Below are positions 35,942 through 44,900 of a DNA stretch of 64,000 bases, piece by piece. The stretch comes from Citrifermentans bremense (GTDB lineage: Bacteria > Desulfobacterota > Desulfuromonadia > Geobacterales > Geobacteraceae). The position numbers and the translations under genes were made by a program. Positions within the stretch are counted from its first letter, which is position 1; each line of letters begins with the position of its first letter. The notes below the pieces were generated by a model. The model saw only the letters and a program-made list of their open reading frames with translations. It was not told the origin of the DNA and searched no databases. Location of the stretch: NCBI RefSeq assembly GCF_014218275.1, contig NZ_AP023213.1, forward strand, positions 372,001-436,000. The letters are read 5' to 3'.

Positions 35942-37041
35942 ATCTCGACCCGGTCCAGGAACGACTCGACCAGCGGGGTGAAGGTCTGGTGCTCCAAAAG
36001 GAAGGCGTCGTGTCCGTAGGCCGAGGTGATCAGGTGGTACTCCACCGGTTTCTTGAGCTTTTTAAGTGACTCGACCATCTCCTCGGTCTGGGCCGGCGGG
36101 TAGAGCCAGTCCGAGGTGAAGGCGAAGAACTGTATGGGCGCTTTTACCGGCGCGAACGCCTCCTCCAGCGACTCGCACCCGGATGCCACGTCGTAGAGGT
36201 CGAGTGCTTTGGCGAGGTAGAGGAAGGAGTTGGCGTCGAAGCGGTCCACGAAGTTGTAGCCGTTGTAGGTTAGGTAGCGCTCCACCTCGAACTGTCCGAA
36301 GAAGTCGAACTGGCCGTCGCGGGCGGAGAAGCGGCGGTCGAACTTGGCCGTCATCGACTCGTCCGAGAGGAAGGTGATGTGCCCGATGCCGCGGGCCAGG
36401 GCGAGCCCGTCCTTGGGATTCTTCCGGTATTCCCCTTTTTTCCAGTTAGGGTCGTTGAAGATGGCCCAGCGCGCCACCGCGTTCAACGAGATTGCCTGCG
36501 CCGAGGGGCGCGGCGTCGTGGCGAGCACCACGGCCGAGGCGACGCGCTCGGGAAACTGCGTGGTCCACTCCAGGGCCTGCATCCCCCCCATGCTCCCCCC
36601 CAGCACGCAGAAAAGCTTCTCTATTCCCAACCGGTCCATGAGCAAGGCCTGGGCCTTAACCATGTCGCGCACCGTGATCACCGGGAAGGCGAGGTTGTAG
36701 CGTTTGCCGGTCTTCGGGTTGATGGAGGTGGGGCCGGTGGAGCCGAAACAGGAGCCGATCACGTTGGAGCAGATCACGAAATAGCGGTCGGTGTCCAAAA
36801 GGCAGCCGGGCCCGACGATGTCGTCCCACCACCCCGCCCGCTTCTCGTCCTCGCTGTAGCGCCCGGCCAGATGCGCGCTACCGGTCCAGGCGTGGGTCAC
36901 GAGGATCGCGTTGGAGCGCGACGCGTTCAGGGTGCCGTAGGTCTCGTAGGCTATGTCAATCGGACCCAGGATACGCCCGCTTTCCAGGCGCAGCTCGGTA
37001 TCGAAGGTGGCGATCTGTTCTGTCACTATGCCGTAGGACAT
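35938..37041 (-). CDS. metX: Homoserine O-acetyltransferase MetX
   Basis: 367 residues, the usual size. Alpha/beta-hydrolase fold acyltransferase: [14 protein letters not shown], nucleophile elbow [12 protein letters not shown] (Ser), SDWLYPP with the acid Asp, and [11 protein letters not shown] (His). It makes O-acetyl-L-homoserine from homoserine and acetyl-CoA for methionine synthesis. The family overlaps with succinyl-transferases; specificity is not certain. A SAM-I riboswitch and terminator precede it, so it should be shut off when SAM is high. Confidence 0.95.
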   Translation of the reverse strand: MSYGIVTEQIATFDTELRLESGRILGPIDIAYETYGTLNASRSNAILVTHAWTGSAHLAGRYSEDEKRAGWWDDIVGPGCLLDTDRYFVICSNVIGSCFGSTGPTSINPKTGKRYNLAFPVITVRDMVKAQALLMDRLGIEKLFCVLGGSMGGMQALEWTTQFPERVASAVVLATTPRPSAQAISLNAVARWAIFNDPNWKKGEYRKNPKDGLALARGIGHITFLSDESMTAKFDRRFSARDGQFDFFGQFEVERYLTYNGYNFVDRFDANSFLYLAKALDLYDVASGCESLEEAFAPVKAPIQFFAFTSDWLYPPAQTEEMVESLKKLKKPVEYHLITSAYGHDAFLLEHQTFTPLVESFLDRVEI

Positions 37042-37080
37042 GTTTCTCTCTTCATTGGTGCCCGCGCGCTGCGGGTATTA

Positions 37081-37117
37081 AAAAAGCCCCGTCTCGGTAT
37101 GAGAGAAGGGGCTTTTG
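37081..37117 (-). terminator. Riboswitch-controlled terminator upstream of metX
   Basis: On the minus strand AAAAGCCCC pairs with GGGGCTTTTT and a T-run follows. The loop contains TCTCTCAT, which can pair with the ATGAGA 3' strand of the riboswitch P1 to form an antiterminator. Confidence 0.88.
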
Positions 37118-37141
37118 TGGTGATGGAGCTAAAGCGCGCCT

Positions 37142-37246
37142 TTCTCATCTTCGCCTTTCGGCAGGATTTAGCACCTGTCGCCCATTTCTGGGCCGGTTGC
37201 TGTGGCTTCGCAGGGCCTTTCCCTCCACCACTCTAGATAAGCAGGT
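37142..37246 (-). promoter_or_regulatory. SAM-I (S-box) riboswitch
   Basis: Reading the minus strand: P1 5' side CTTATCTAGAGTGGTGGAGG, the invariant GGGAAAGGCCCTGCGAAGCC, CAGCAACCGGC, GGTGCTAAATCC, and 3' side GATGAGAAAGG. These match the S-box core (AGAG..GGUGGAGGG..GGCAACC..GGUGC.AAUUCC..GAUGAG). It precedes metX by about 100 bases with a terminator between, the normal layout for transcriptional attenuation by S-adenosylmethionine. Confidence 0.95.
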
Positions 37247-37318
37247 CTTTTATATGAAATTGTCGCTGCAGGATAAGGGAGCCGTTTACTTTTGTCAACG
37301 GCAAACTTATCCCTTGGT

Positions 37319-37489
37319 TTACAGGTCGTTGCGGTATTTCACCAGCAGGTAAAAGCAGATGACCCCTGCCACAAGCATCAGCGCGTCGCGCCCCCAGGGT
37401 ATCGGTTTGCCGAGCCCGGAGTAGATCAGGGGATCGAGAAAGGCGCTGGTGATGAGCGTCACCGCGGCCAGGGAGAGCAGCTTTTTCAT
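37319..37489 (-). CDS. Small membrane protein overlapping the beta-HAD stop codon
   Basis: 56 residues: a short N-terminal hydrophobic helix (KKLLSLAAVTLITSAFLD) and a second one (DALMLVAGVICFYLLVKY). The ATG overlaps the stop of the dehydrogenase gene (ATGA), so it is translationally coupled to it. No family recognised. The coding sequence is intact with high GC, and it is the last gene before the metX riboswitch. Confidence 0.7.
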   Translation of the reverse strand: MKKLLSLAAVTLITSAFLDPLIYSGLGKPIPWGRDALMLVAGVICFYLLVKYRNDL

Positions 37490-38349
37490 GAAGCGATCGC
37501 CTTGAAGACGGCGCTGAAGTCGTTATCCGACAGCCCCTGGGCCCGCGCCATCTTGAAGCTCTCGTTGGCGGCGGAGGCGGAAAAGAGCGGCTGCCCCAGC
37601 TGGTCCCCTAGCGCCACGGCGAGGCGCATGTCTTTTTGCATGTGCTTGAGCGGGAACGCGGTGGCAAAGTTTCCCTGTCCGATCTGCGCCCCCTTCAGCT
37701 TGAACATCGGGTTCGCCATGGCGCCGGCGTCGATGACGTCGAGGAGGTCGCTCCCCTCGAGCCCCGCCTTGTCCGCAAGGGCCAGCCCCTCGCAGAAGAT
37801 GGTCATCATACCTCCCATGACCATGTTGACGATCAGCTTCATCTGCGCGCCGCGCCCGAGCTCGCCCAAATAAAGGCTTTTCTTCCCCATCTTTTCGAAG
37901 AGCGGGAGCGCCTGGTCGAAGAGTTCACGGTCGCCGGCGGCGAGGATTATCAGGGTGCCGTCCTCGGCCGGCTTCTTGCTCCCCGAAACGGGAGCTTCAA
38001 GGAACCTCCCCCCCTTGCCGGTGACGGCCGCGCCGATATCCTTGGCCGTCGCGGCGTCCACCGTGGACATGTCAACGTACCCCCTGCCGGCGCCGATCCC
38101 TTCCAGGGCGCCTTGAGGTCCGAAGCAGACCGCATGCGCCGCCGCGGGGTCGGCCAGCATGGCGATGGTGACGCTGCAGGAGGCGGTGACCTCGGCGGGG
38201 GTGGCGGCGACCGTTGCCCCGAGCGCCGCGAGCTCCGCGCACTTCTCCTGCGACCGGTTCCAGACCGTCACCTTGAACCCGGCCTTGAGCAGGTTCTTGG
38301 CCATCGCGCTTCCCATGATCCCCAATCCTAAAAATCCGTATTGTTCCAT
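37486..38349 (-). CDS. Beta-hydroxyacid dehydrogenase (glyoxylate/succinic semialdehyde reductase type)
   Basis: 287 residues. Rossmann motif FLGLGIMGSAMAKNL, NADP-selective Arg after WNRS, the substrate-binding signature DMSTVDAATAKDI, and the second motif FLEAPVSGSKKPAEDGTL with the catalytic Lys in GRGAQMKLIVNMVMG. It resembles the Geobacter GSU1372-type enzymes that reduce glyoxylate and succinic semialdehyde; those assignments are established for close relatives but not tested here. Probably cytoplasmic. Upstream neighbour pabBC is 34 bp away on the same strand. Confidence 0.9.
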   Translation of the reverse strand: MEQYGFLGLGIMGSAMAKNLLKAGFKVTVWNRSQEKCAELAALGATVAATPAEVTASCSVTIAMLADPAAAHAVCFGPQGALEGIGAGRGYVDMSTVDAATAKDIGAAVTGKGGRFLEAPVSGSKKPAEDGTLIILAAGDRELFDQALPLFEKMGKKSLYLGELGRGAQMKLIVNMVMGGMMTIFCEGLALADKAGLEGSDLLDVIDAGAMANPMFKLKGAQIGQGNFATAFPLKHMQKDMRLAVALGDQLGQPLFSASAANESFKMARAQGLSDNDFSAVFKAIAS

Positions 38350-38383
38350 GTTCCTCTCCTTGGATAAATAGATTTATCGCCTG

Positions 38384-40105
38384 CTATTTCTTCGATGCCA
38401 GCGCCACCCGGCGCCACTTTCGCACCGAGTTTATCAGAAAGAGCGCCTCCGCACCCTCCAGGTCAGCCCGGGTCAGCACCCGCTCCTCGATCTTGCCCTG
38501 TGCGATCAGCTCCTCCCTGAAGGTCCCAGGCAAGAGCCCGCTCGCCATAGGAGGCGTCAGGTAGCGACCTTCGATGCGCGCCACGAGGTTGCTGTTGGCC
38601 CCTTCGGTGACTTCGCCCCGCTCGTTCTCGAAGATCACCTCGTCCAGTTCCGGCTGTGCCGCCAACTCGTCACGATAGCGGTCCCGCAGGGTGGTCTTGT
38701 GGTAGAGCAACGTGTCATCCGAGTCGACACGGGCGCTGGCGAAGCCTACGTTCGCTTCGGCCGCGACGGCCTCTATCGGCGCCGCCTCGCAGGCGATGCG
38801 CCCGTCACTAGAAAGGAGCAGGCGCACCTTGTAGCTCCCCCCGGCGGCGAGCCCCGCGGCGGTTTCTTCCAAGGCCCGACGGGCCGCGTCCGGTTGCAGC
38901 GCGAAGGAGAAGTGCGCGGCGGAGCGCGCCAGCCTTTCCAGGTGCCGCTCCAGCAGAAAGTACTCGCCGTCGTAAAGAAGCGATTCGATCAGCTGGAATT
39001 CCGGGACGAGCTCGCGGGCAAAACGCGCCTTGGAGAGGCTCTCGCGGTATTCCTCCCCGGCGCAGGAATCGTAGGTGATGCCGCTGCCGACCCCGATCTC
39101 CCCCTCGCCGCTCGCGAGGTCCAGGACGGCGGTGCGGATGGCGACGCTGAACTTGGCCTCGCCTCCCGGGGAGAGATAGCCGATGCAACCGGTGTATAGG
39201 CCGCGCGGCTCCTCCTCCAGTTGCGCGATGATCTCCATGCTCCTTTTCTTGGGTGCGCCGGTCACGGAGCCGCAGGGGAAAAGGGCTCGGAGGAGTTCCA
39301 GCGTCCCCACCCCTTCCCGCAGCCTCCCCTCGATGGTGGAGGTCATCTGGTGCACGGTGGGGTGGCTCTCCACGTCGAAGAGGGAGGCGACCCGCACCGA
39401 GCCGGTTTCCGACACCATCCCCAGGTCGTTTCGCAGCAGGTCAACGATCATCAGGTTTTCGGCCAGTTCCTTGGGGCTTTCCTTCAGCCCCCTCATCCGG
39501 ACTCGGTCCTCGTCCGGCCACCTCCCCCTTGGGGCGGTCCCCTTCATCGGGCGGGTGGTGATAACGCCGTCGGACAGGGAGAAGAAAAGCTCGGGGGAGG
39601 CGGAGAGGATGCGGAAATTCCCGGTCTCGATGTAGCAGCCGTAAGGGGTCGGCTGGCTGCGGCTAAGCTCTGAAAAGAAGGAGCGGGGGCACCCTCGGAA
39701 GGAGAAGCGCTGGCGCAGGGTGAAGTTGACCTGGTAGCAGTCCCCGGCGGCAATCAGCTCCCTGATGGTCCGCACCCCCCGGTCGAACGCCTCCGCGTCC
39801 AGCGTTTGGCGCCAGTCGCCGCAGTGGAAAGGGCTTGACTGGGACGGAAGGGGGGTCCGGGAGCGGTTTCGGTAGAGCCCGAACCAAAGTAGCGGCAGCT
39901 TCCCCGGCGCACGGGTGGCGAGGTCGCCGTTAAGGGCGCCGGCGGCCTCGTAACTGATAAATCCCGCCGCGTGCAGACCCGAGGCGACCTGCCGTTCCAG
40001 GGACATAAGCGCCGGGACGACCTCTTCCGGCGTGGCGGCGCAGACCTCGCCCGCGGGCGCGCAGAAACTCCATCCATGCAGGTACGCGGGGGAAGCCGCG
40101 GTCAA
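38384..40105 (-). CDS. pabBC: PabB-PabC fusion: aminodeoxychorismate synthase component I / ADC lyase
   Basis: About 573 residues. The N-terminal ~340 residues are a chorismate-binding synthase: FRILSASPELFFSL, TRPMKGTAPRG, DLLRNDLGMVSETGSV, HQMTSTIEGRL, PCGSVTGAPKKRSMEII and GVGSGITYDS. The C-terminal ~230 residues are a class IV aminotransferase-fold lyase, with the PLP Lys in LLYHKTTLRDRY and NSNLVARIEGRYLTPP. Together they convert chorismate to p-aminobenzoate for folate, with a glutaminase (PabA) elsewhere. The frame is open to ATG 40174, which would overlap the preceding gene by 73 bp; TTG 40105 overlaps that gene's TGA and is preferred. Confidence 0.9.
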   Translation of the reverse strand: MTAASPAYLHGWSFCAPAGEVCAATPEEVVPALMSLERQVASGLHAAGFISYEAAGALNGDLATRAPGKLPLLWFGLYRNRSRTPLPSQSSPFHCGDWRQTLDAEAFDRGVRTIRELIAAGDCYQVNFTLRQRFSFRGCPRSFFSELSRSQPTPYGCYIETGNFRILSASPELFFSLSDGVITTRPMKGTAPRGRWPDEDRVRMRGLKESPKELAENLMIVDLLRNDLGMVSETGSVRVASLFDVESHPTVHQMTSTIEGRLREGVGTLELLRALFPCGSVTGAPKKRSMEIIAQLEEEPRGLYTGCIGYLSPGGEAKFSVAIRTAVLDLASGEGEIGVGSGITYDSCAGEEYRESLSKARFARELVPEFQLIESLLYDGEYFLLERHLERLARSAAHFSFALQPDAARRALEETAAGLAAGGSYKVRLLLSSDGRIACEAAPIEAVAAEANVGFASARVDSDDTLLYHKTTLRDRYRDELAAQPELDEVIFENERGEVTEGANSNLVARIEGRYLTPPMASGLLPGTFREELIAQGKIEERVLTRADLEGAEALFLINSVRKWRRVALASKK

Positions 40106-40971
40106 GGCGATCCGACCGGGCAGAGCCCGGCGATGGGGCAGGCGAGGCACTTTGACTGGTCCTTGCCGTCGCATCCCTCGGAGATGCCCAGGTGGCAGAT
40201 GGAGAAGTCGTATTTCACCGGGTCCGCCGGGTCGAGCTTACGCAGTGCGGCGGTGATCTCGCGCGCCATGCGCCAGTCCGCCTGCTTGCGGGAGGTGAAG
40301 CCGAGGAGCCTGCAGATGCGCTGGATGTGGGCGTCGACGGGGATAACCAGCTGGTCCGGCGTGATCCCCTTCCAGATCCCGAGGTCGATGCCGTCGGCCG
40401 GCCGCACCATCCATCTCAGGTACATGCAGAGCCTCTTGCAGGCGCTCCCCGAGGCGGGGGAGGGGAAGAAGAAGGGGAAATAGGAGTCGCCGGGGGGTGA
40501 GGCGGCGCCGAAGACGGGCGTCAGGTCGAGTGACTTCACAGCCTCGCTGTACCCGGTGAGGGTCTCGGTCAGGTCCTCGCGCCCCTGCCCGTGGAACCTG
40601 AGCATCCACCCCTCGACGGAGCCCTCCTGCTCCAGCATGGTGCGGCAGGCGAAAAGGAGCGCGCAGAGGTCGCGGGCGTCGTTGAAGCGGTGCTTGAACC
40701 CGGCGAATAGGCGAAAGCCTTGCTCCGGCTCGAACCGCTCCACGAAAAGTCGCGGGGAGTCCCCAATCCGGTCGAATATCCAGGCGAGGTTCTTCTTGAT
40801 GATCTTCACGTTGCCGTAGGCGAAGGAGGAGGCGATGAGGCCGACGATCTCCAGGTCCCTGGGGTCCTGGTAGCGGTGGCAAAACGAGAGCGGGTCGTTG
40901 GCGAGGTGCTCCTGAGAGCGGGCGGCGTAAAGTGATTCAAGGATGTTTTTCAGGTCCAGCCGATTTCTCAT
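40102..40971 (-). CDS. TIGR02757/DUF2400 family, HhH-GPD-like Fe-S protein
   Basis: 289 residues. N-terminal helices: LYAARSQEHLANDPLSFC, DPRDLEIVGLIASSFAYGNV. A helix-hairpin-helix-like region (LVIPVDAHIQRICRLLGFTSRK) is followed by KYDFSICHLGISEGC and a C-terminal cysteine cluster C-x7-C-x2-C-x5-C (CDGKDQSKCLACPIAGLC). This resembles the [4Fe-4S] loop of endonuclease III glycosylases. A nucleic-acid role is inferred; no activity is established that I know of. ATG 40971 has GGTGGGAG upstream (frame open to TTG 41001). Confidence 0.85.
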   Translation of the reverse strand: MRNRLDLKNILESLYAARSQEHLANDPLSFCHRYQDPRDLEIVGLIASSFAYGNVKIIKKNLAWIFDRIGDSPRLFVERFEPEQGFRLFAGFKHRFNDARDLCALLFACRTMLEQEGSVEGWMLRFHGQGREDLTETLTGYSEAVKSLDLTPVFGAASPPGDSYFPFFFPSPASGSACKRLCMYLRWMVRPADGIDLGIWKGITPDQLVIPVDAHIQRICRLLGFTSRKQADWRMAREITAALRKLDPADPVKYDFSICHLGISEGCDGKDQSKCLACPIAGLCPVGSP

Positions 40972-41066
40972 TAGCGCAGCGCTCCCACCTTTTATGGACA
41001 ATCCCTTTGAGCCTGCTAGATTATCATAGTGGCAAATCAGCTTAAAGGAAAAAGGGGGCGCAACAC

Positions 41067-41438
41067 ATGAAACTAGCAGAGCTCTTTCCGGAGGGGGGGC
41101 GAGGGGTGATCGCCACCGCCGACGCAGCAGGCGTGGTGAACCAGGCGGTCTTCGCCATACCGCACGTGGTGGATGAACAGACGCTGGCCTGGGGCTTCAG
41201 CGATGGGCGCAGCATCGCCAACCTGAGAGAGAACCCGCACGCGAGCTACCTTTACCTGGCGCCGTCCAGGGGTTACAGCGGCTGGAGGTTGAGCTTGACC
41301 ATGAAGGAGGAGTTGGGCGAGGGGGATATGCTGGAGAAGATCAAGTCGCGTACGGCCCAGGTGGCGAGCCCGGAAGCTAGCTCTGCCGTGACCCGGGTCG
41401 CTTATTTCAAGGTGGACGAGGTGCGCCCTCTTATCTGA
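41067..41438 (+). CDS. Pyridoxamine-phosphate-oxidase-fold FMN-binding protein
   Basis: 123 residues, one split-barrel domain: RGVIATADAAGVVNQAVFAIP and TLAWGFSDGRSIANLRENPHASYLY-like strands (TLAWGFSDGRSIANLRENP). Small PNPOx-like proteins bind flavins or other cofactors; no substrate can be assigned. AAAGG upstream. Its stop codon directly abuts the dtd stop on the other strand. Confidence 0.75.
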   Translation: MKLAELFPEGGRGVIATADAAGVVNQAVFAIPHVVDEQTLAWGFSDGRSIANLRENPHASYLYLAPSRGYSGWRLSLTMKEELGEGDMLEKIKSRTAQVASPEASSAVTRVAYFKVDEVRPLI

Positions 41439-41888
41439 CTAGCGCTTGGGCGGGGTCTCCAGGATGAAGGTCACCGGGCCGTCGTTCACCAGGGAGACCG
41501 CCATGTCGGCCTGGAAGATCCCGCTTTGCACAGGCACTCCCCGCTCCCAGACCTGTCCCATGAAGTAGTTGTAGAGGCGGTTCGCCTCCTCGGGGGCCGC
41601 GGCGGTGTCGAAGGAGGGGCGGCGCCCCTTGGAGCAGTTGCCGGCGAGGGTGAACTGGGAAACCGCCAGCATCTCCCCCTTCACCTCGGAAAGTGCCAGG
41701 TTCATCTTCCCCTCGCTGTCCGCGAAGATCCGCAGGTTGACGATCTTTTCCGCCATCCACTCCGCCTGGGCGCAGTCGTCGCCGATCTCCACGCCCAAAA
41801 GCACCAGGATCCCTTCGCCGATCTCGCCGACGACTTTCCCCTCAACCGTGACCTTCGCCTCTTTCACCCTCTGGATTACCGCCTTCAC
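41439..41888 (-). CDS. dtd: D-aminoacyl-tRNA deacylase Dtd
   Basis: 149 residues, normal size. Signatures are [20 protein letters not shown], the catalytic [17 protein letters not shown] (usually SQFTL.....KG.RP) and the [11 protein letters not shown] end carrying the Gly-cisPro-like motif NDGPVTF. It removes D-amino acids from mischarged tRNA in the cytoplasm. It overlaps the macrodomain gene by 4 bp. Confidence 0.95.
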   Translation of the reverse strand: MKAVIQRVKEAKVTVEGKVVGEIGEGILVLLGVEIGDDCAQAEWMAEKIVNLRIFADSEGKMNLALSEVKGEMLAVSQFTLAGNCSKGRRPSFDTAAAPEEANRLYNYFMGQVWERGVPVQSGIFQADMAVSLVNDGPVTFILETPPKR

Positions 41889-42418
41889 GAAAAGACCTCC
41901 TGTAGCAGCTCTCGATAAATCTCTTCCGCCTCGGGCGAGAAGGGGACGAATACCACCTTTTCCAGTTCCGGGTAGCGCTCAAGCGCCGCCTTCACCTCCT
42001 CCAGCGCGATCCTGCAGGCGGGGCGCATCGGGTAGCCGTAGACCCCGGTGCTGATGGCCGGGAAGGCCAGGCTGGAAAGCCCGTTTTCATGGGCCAGGCG
42101 GCAGGCGTTGCGGTAGCAGGAGCGGAGCAGTTCGGGCTCGCCGCGGCTGCCGCCGTGCCAGACCGGCCCCACCGTGTGTATCACGTGGCGCGCGGGCAGC
42201 CGGTATCCTGCCGTGATCTTGGCTTCGCCGGTGGCGCACCCGGACAAGGTCCGGCATTCCGCCAGGAGTTCCGGACCTGCCGCGCGGTGGATGGCGCCGT
42301 CGACGCCCCCTCCGCCCAAAAGGGTGCTGTTTGCCGCGTTGACGATAGCGTCGACGGAAAGCTTCGCTATGTCGCCGCGGACGATCTCCACCCTCTCGCT
42401 CAGCTTGTTGGCGCTCAT
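41885..42418 (-). CDS. Macrodomain protein (O-acetyl-ADP-ribose deacetylase type)
   Basis: 177 residues, a single macrodomain. [24 protein letters not shown] is the ADP-ribose phosphate loop with the catalytic Asp; [16 protein letters not shown] and [12 protein letters not shown] complete the YmdB-like signature. Probably deacetylates O-acetyl-ADP-ribose or removes ADP-ribose from proteins. In an operon with nfo upstream and dtd downstream. Confidence 0.92.
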   Translation of the reverse strand: MSANKLSERVEIVRGDIAKLSVDAIVNAANSTLLGGGGVDGAIHRAAGPELLAECRTLSGCATGEAKITAGYRLPARHVIHTVGPVWHGGSRGEPELLRSCYRNACRLAHENGLSSLAFPAISTGVYGYPMRPACRIALEEVKAALERYPELEKVVFVPFSPEAEEIYRELLQEVFS

Positions 42419-42436
42419 GAAGGACCTCCGGCCCGA

Positions 42437-43288
42437 TCACCCTTCGACCAGGCTCCTCAACAGTTTAAGGTTCACCGCGTCCATCTCGTCGGCGTCCCCC
42501 TTGGGGGTCTCGATTAACTTCGGGACCAGCTTGAACTGCGGGTCGTTCAGTATGAAGCGGAACGGCTCCAGCCCGAGCGCCCCCGCCCCGATGTGCTCGT
42601 GGCGGTCCACCTTGCAGCCGAGCCCCTTCTTCGAGTCGTTCAGGTGGAAGGCCATCAGCCTGTCGATCCCGAGCGCGGCGTCGAACTCGTCGAAGGTCTT
42701 GCGGTAGCCGCCCCGGTCGGCGATCGGGTACCCCGAGGCGAAAGCATGGCAGGTGTCGAAGCAGACGCCGAAGCGGGAGGGATAGGAACTCCCCTCGATG
42801 ATCGCCTTCAGGTGATCGAAGCGGTAGCCCAGGTTCGTCCCCTGGCCGGCGGTGTTCTCCAGGAGCACCTTGCCGGTGTATTCGGGGACCTCGGCGAGGA
42901 GCTGGTCGAAGGCCTCGCAGATGCGCCGGATGCCGGTCTCCTCTCCGTCGCCGTTGTGCGAGCCGGGATGCATGACGATCTTCTTGATCCCGAGCGCGGC
43001 GCAGCGCTGCATCTCCTCCCTGAAGGCGATGAGGCTCTTGTCCTTTACCTCGCCGGGAGCAGCCGCCAGGTTGATCAGGTAGATGTCGTGGCTCACCACG
43101 TGGGAAATCCCCGAGGCGTCGAGCTTGTCCCGGAACAGCTTCGCGTCGGCCGGGGAGACCGCCTTTCCCTTCCACTGGTTCGAGTTCTGGGTGAAGATCT
43201 GGATCACGCCGCAGCCGGAGCTGACTCCGCGGTCCACGGCGTTATGGATGCCTCCGGCGATGGAGACGTGTGCGCCCAGCAGGTCCAT
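42437..43288 (-). CDS. nfo: Deoxyribonuclease IV (endonuclease IV)
   Basis: 283 residues, normal for the AP endonuclease. TIM barrel with metal ligands in LGAHVSIAGGIHNAV, VMHPGSHNGDGEETG, LLENTAGQGTNLGY, GVCFDTCHAFASGY, AFHLNDSKKGLGCKVDRHEHIG. The trinuclear zinc site is intact. It cuts abasic sites in base-excision repair. Confidence 0.96.
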   Translation of the reverse strand: MDLLGAHVSIAGGIHNAVDRGVSSGCGVIQIFTQNSNQWKGKAVSPADAKLFRDKLDASGISHVVSHDIYLINLAAAPGEVKDKSLIAFREEMQRCAALGIKKIVMHPGSHNGDGEETGIRRICEAFDQLLAEVPEYTGKVLLENTAGQGTNLGYRFDHLKAIIEGSSYPSRFGVCFDTCHAFASGYPIADRGGYRKTFDEFDAALGIDRLMAFHLNDSKKGLGCKVDRHEHIGAGALGLEPFRFILNDPQFKLVPKLIETPKGDADEMDAVNLKLLRSLVEG

Positions 43289-43340
43289 GGTTTTCCTTTT
43301 TGGCAGGTCCCCTTCGATGGGGAGGGGAGGGTGATGATGG

Positions 43341-43763
43341 CTAGCCCAGGATGAGCTTCAACTGCGCCTTGATCAGCTCGGCCCGCTTCCGGTACTGCTC
43401 GGGTTTGAGCACCACTTCCTGGTGCGGCTCGCTCCACTGGGGGCGGGGCCAAAGCGGGTCCTTCGCGCGGCGCGGCACGATGTGCCAGTGCATGTGCGGC
43501 GCCATGTTCCCCAGCAGCTCGTAATTGATCTTGTCGGGGGTGAAGACGCTGTGCAGCGCCTGGGCCACGGCGGTCACCTCGGCCATCACCCCGTTTCTGA
43601 CCGGCTCGCTCAGGTGGAAGAGCTCGGTCACGTGGTTTCTTGGATAGACGAAGCAGTAACCGGGAAAGAACTGATCCCGGTTCAAGGAGACCAGGGTGTG
43701 CTTGAGCTCGACCACCCTCTGGTCCGGATCGTCCTGCCACTTGCTGCAGATAGGACAGTTCAT
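43341..43763 (-). CDS. HIT family hydrolase
   Basis: 140 residues, one HIT domain. CPICSK at the start and the histidine triad HMHWHIVPRR near residue 105. The start MNCPICSKW (43763) is preferred; the open frame up to 43901 only translates the repeat at 43779-43923. Substrate probably nucleotide conjugates. Confidence 0.9.
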   Translation of the reverse strand: MNCPICSKWQDDPDQRVVELKHTLVSLNRDQFFPGYCFVYPRNHVTELFHLSEPVRNGVMAEVTAVAQALHSVFTPDKINYELLGNMAPHMHWHIVPRRAKDPLWPRPQWSEPHQEVVLKPEQYRKRAELIKAQLKLILG

Positions 43764-43778
43764 AAAACCTCTTTTAAC

Positions 43779-43923
43779 GTCAATTAATAATTGACAATTG
43801 ACAATTGACAATGGACAACGGAAAACCGGATTGACAATGCGGAGAGCGCACGTACCAGTGAAGCGGGCTTCAGTGAGGTGTGTTGCATTGTCAATCGTCA
43901 ATTATCAATCGTCAATTGGTTCT
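43779..43923. repeat. GTCAATTGAC-type repeat cluster with the GTCAATTGGTTCT terminus
   Basis: About 145 bp of imperfect GACAATTGAC/GTCAATCGTC repeats on both strands. The right end is GTCAATTGGTTCT, identical to the right terminus of the element at 23314-23866; the left end begins GTCAATTAATAATTG like the internal repeat at 23761. No gene inside. Confidence 0.8.
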
Positions 43924-43930
43924 ATAAGTT

Positions 43931-44767
43931 TTATACGTCGATTTCCCCAGTGAAGACCTCGACTGCAGGGCCGGTCATGTAGATGTTGCCGTCCTCGCCC
44001 CACTCCATCTCCAGGTCGCCGCCGGTCAAGTGGTTCAGGATGCGCTTCTCGGTGAGCCCGTTCAGGACGCAGGCGGCGGTGACGGCGCTGGAGCCGGTGC
44101 CGCAGGCAAGCGTTTCGCCGGCGCCGCGCTCCCAGGTGCGCTGTCGCACCTCGGTGCGGGATACGATCTGGACGAATTCCACGTTGGTGCGGCGCGGGAA
44201 CAGCTCGTGATTCTCGATCAGGGGGCCGTACTTCTCCACCTGGAACGCGTCAACGTCGTCCACGAAGATGACACAGTGCGGGTTCCCCATCGAGGCGCAG
44301 GTGATGTTGAAGGTGGAGTGGAGTACGTTGAGCGGCACGTTGACCACCCGCTCGTCCGGCTCTCCCAGCATGGGGATCTCCTTCCTGGTCAGCCTCGGCG
44401 GCCCCATGTTCACCCGCACCTTTTCGACCTTGCCGTCGGCTCCGGTGAAAAGCTGCAGTGTCAGGATTCCGGCGCCGGTTTCCGCCGTGATCTCCTTTTT
44501 CGCAACGATCCCGTGGTCGTAGGCGTATTTCGCCACGCAGCGGATACCGTTGCCGCACATCTCGCTTTCGGAGCCGTCCGAATTGAACATCCGCATCCTT
44601 ACGTCGGCCACCTCGCTCGGCATGATCAGGATCAGCCCGTCGGACCCGATGCCGAAGTTGCGGTTGGAGACTTTTATCGCCACGGCGGCAGGGTCGTGCA
44701 CCACCTCTTCAAAACAGTTGACATACACGTAGTCGTTGCCTGCACCCTGCATCTTTGTGAATTTCAT
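43931..44767 (-). CDS. dapF: Diaminopimelate epimerase
   Basis: 278 residues. GAGNDYVYVNCF, catalytic Cys in SEMCGNGIRC, and the second Cys in ETLACGTGSSAV. Converts LL-DAP to meso-DAP for lysine and peptidoglycan. The start MKFTKMQGAGNDY (44767) is preferred; the frame extends open to 44860 without support. Confidence 0.96.
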   Translation of the reverse strand: MKFTKMQGAGNDYVYVNCFEEVVHDPAAVAIKVSNRNFGIGSDGLILIMPSEVADVRMRMFNSDGSESEMCGNGIRCVAKYAYDHGIVAKKEITAETGAGILTLQLFTGADGKVEKVRVNMGPPRLTRKEIPMLGEPDERVVNVPLNVLHSTFNITCASMGNPHCVIFVDDVDAFQVEKYGPLIENHELFPRRTNVEFVQIVSRTEVRQRTWERGAGETLACGTGSSAVTAACVLNGLTEKRILNHLTGGDLEMEWGEDGNIYMTGPAVEVFTGEIDV

Positions 44768-44900
44768 AAGGAATGACCCCCGGAAAAAGTATTGTTCTCT
44801 AATAGCAAAATCGGCAGAGTCCAACAAGAAAAAACCGGAGTCGCTTGACCCGCGGTGCATCTTTTAAGTAAGATCGTGGAAAATTTGACACGGAGGCTTC

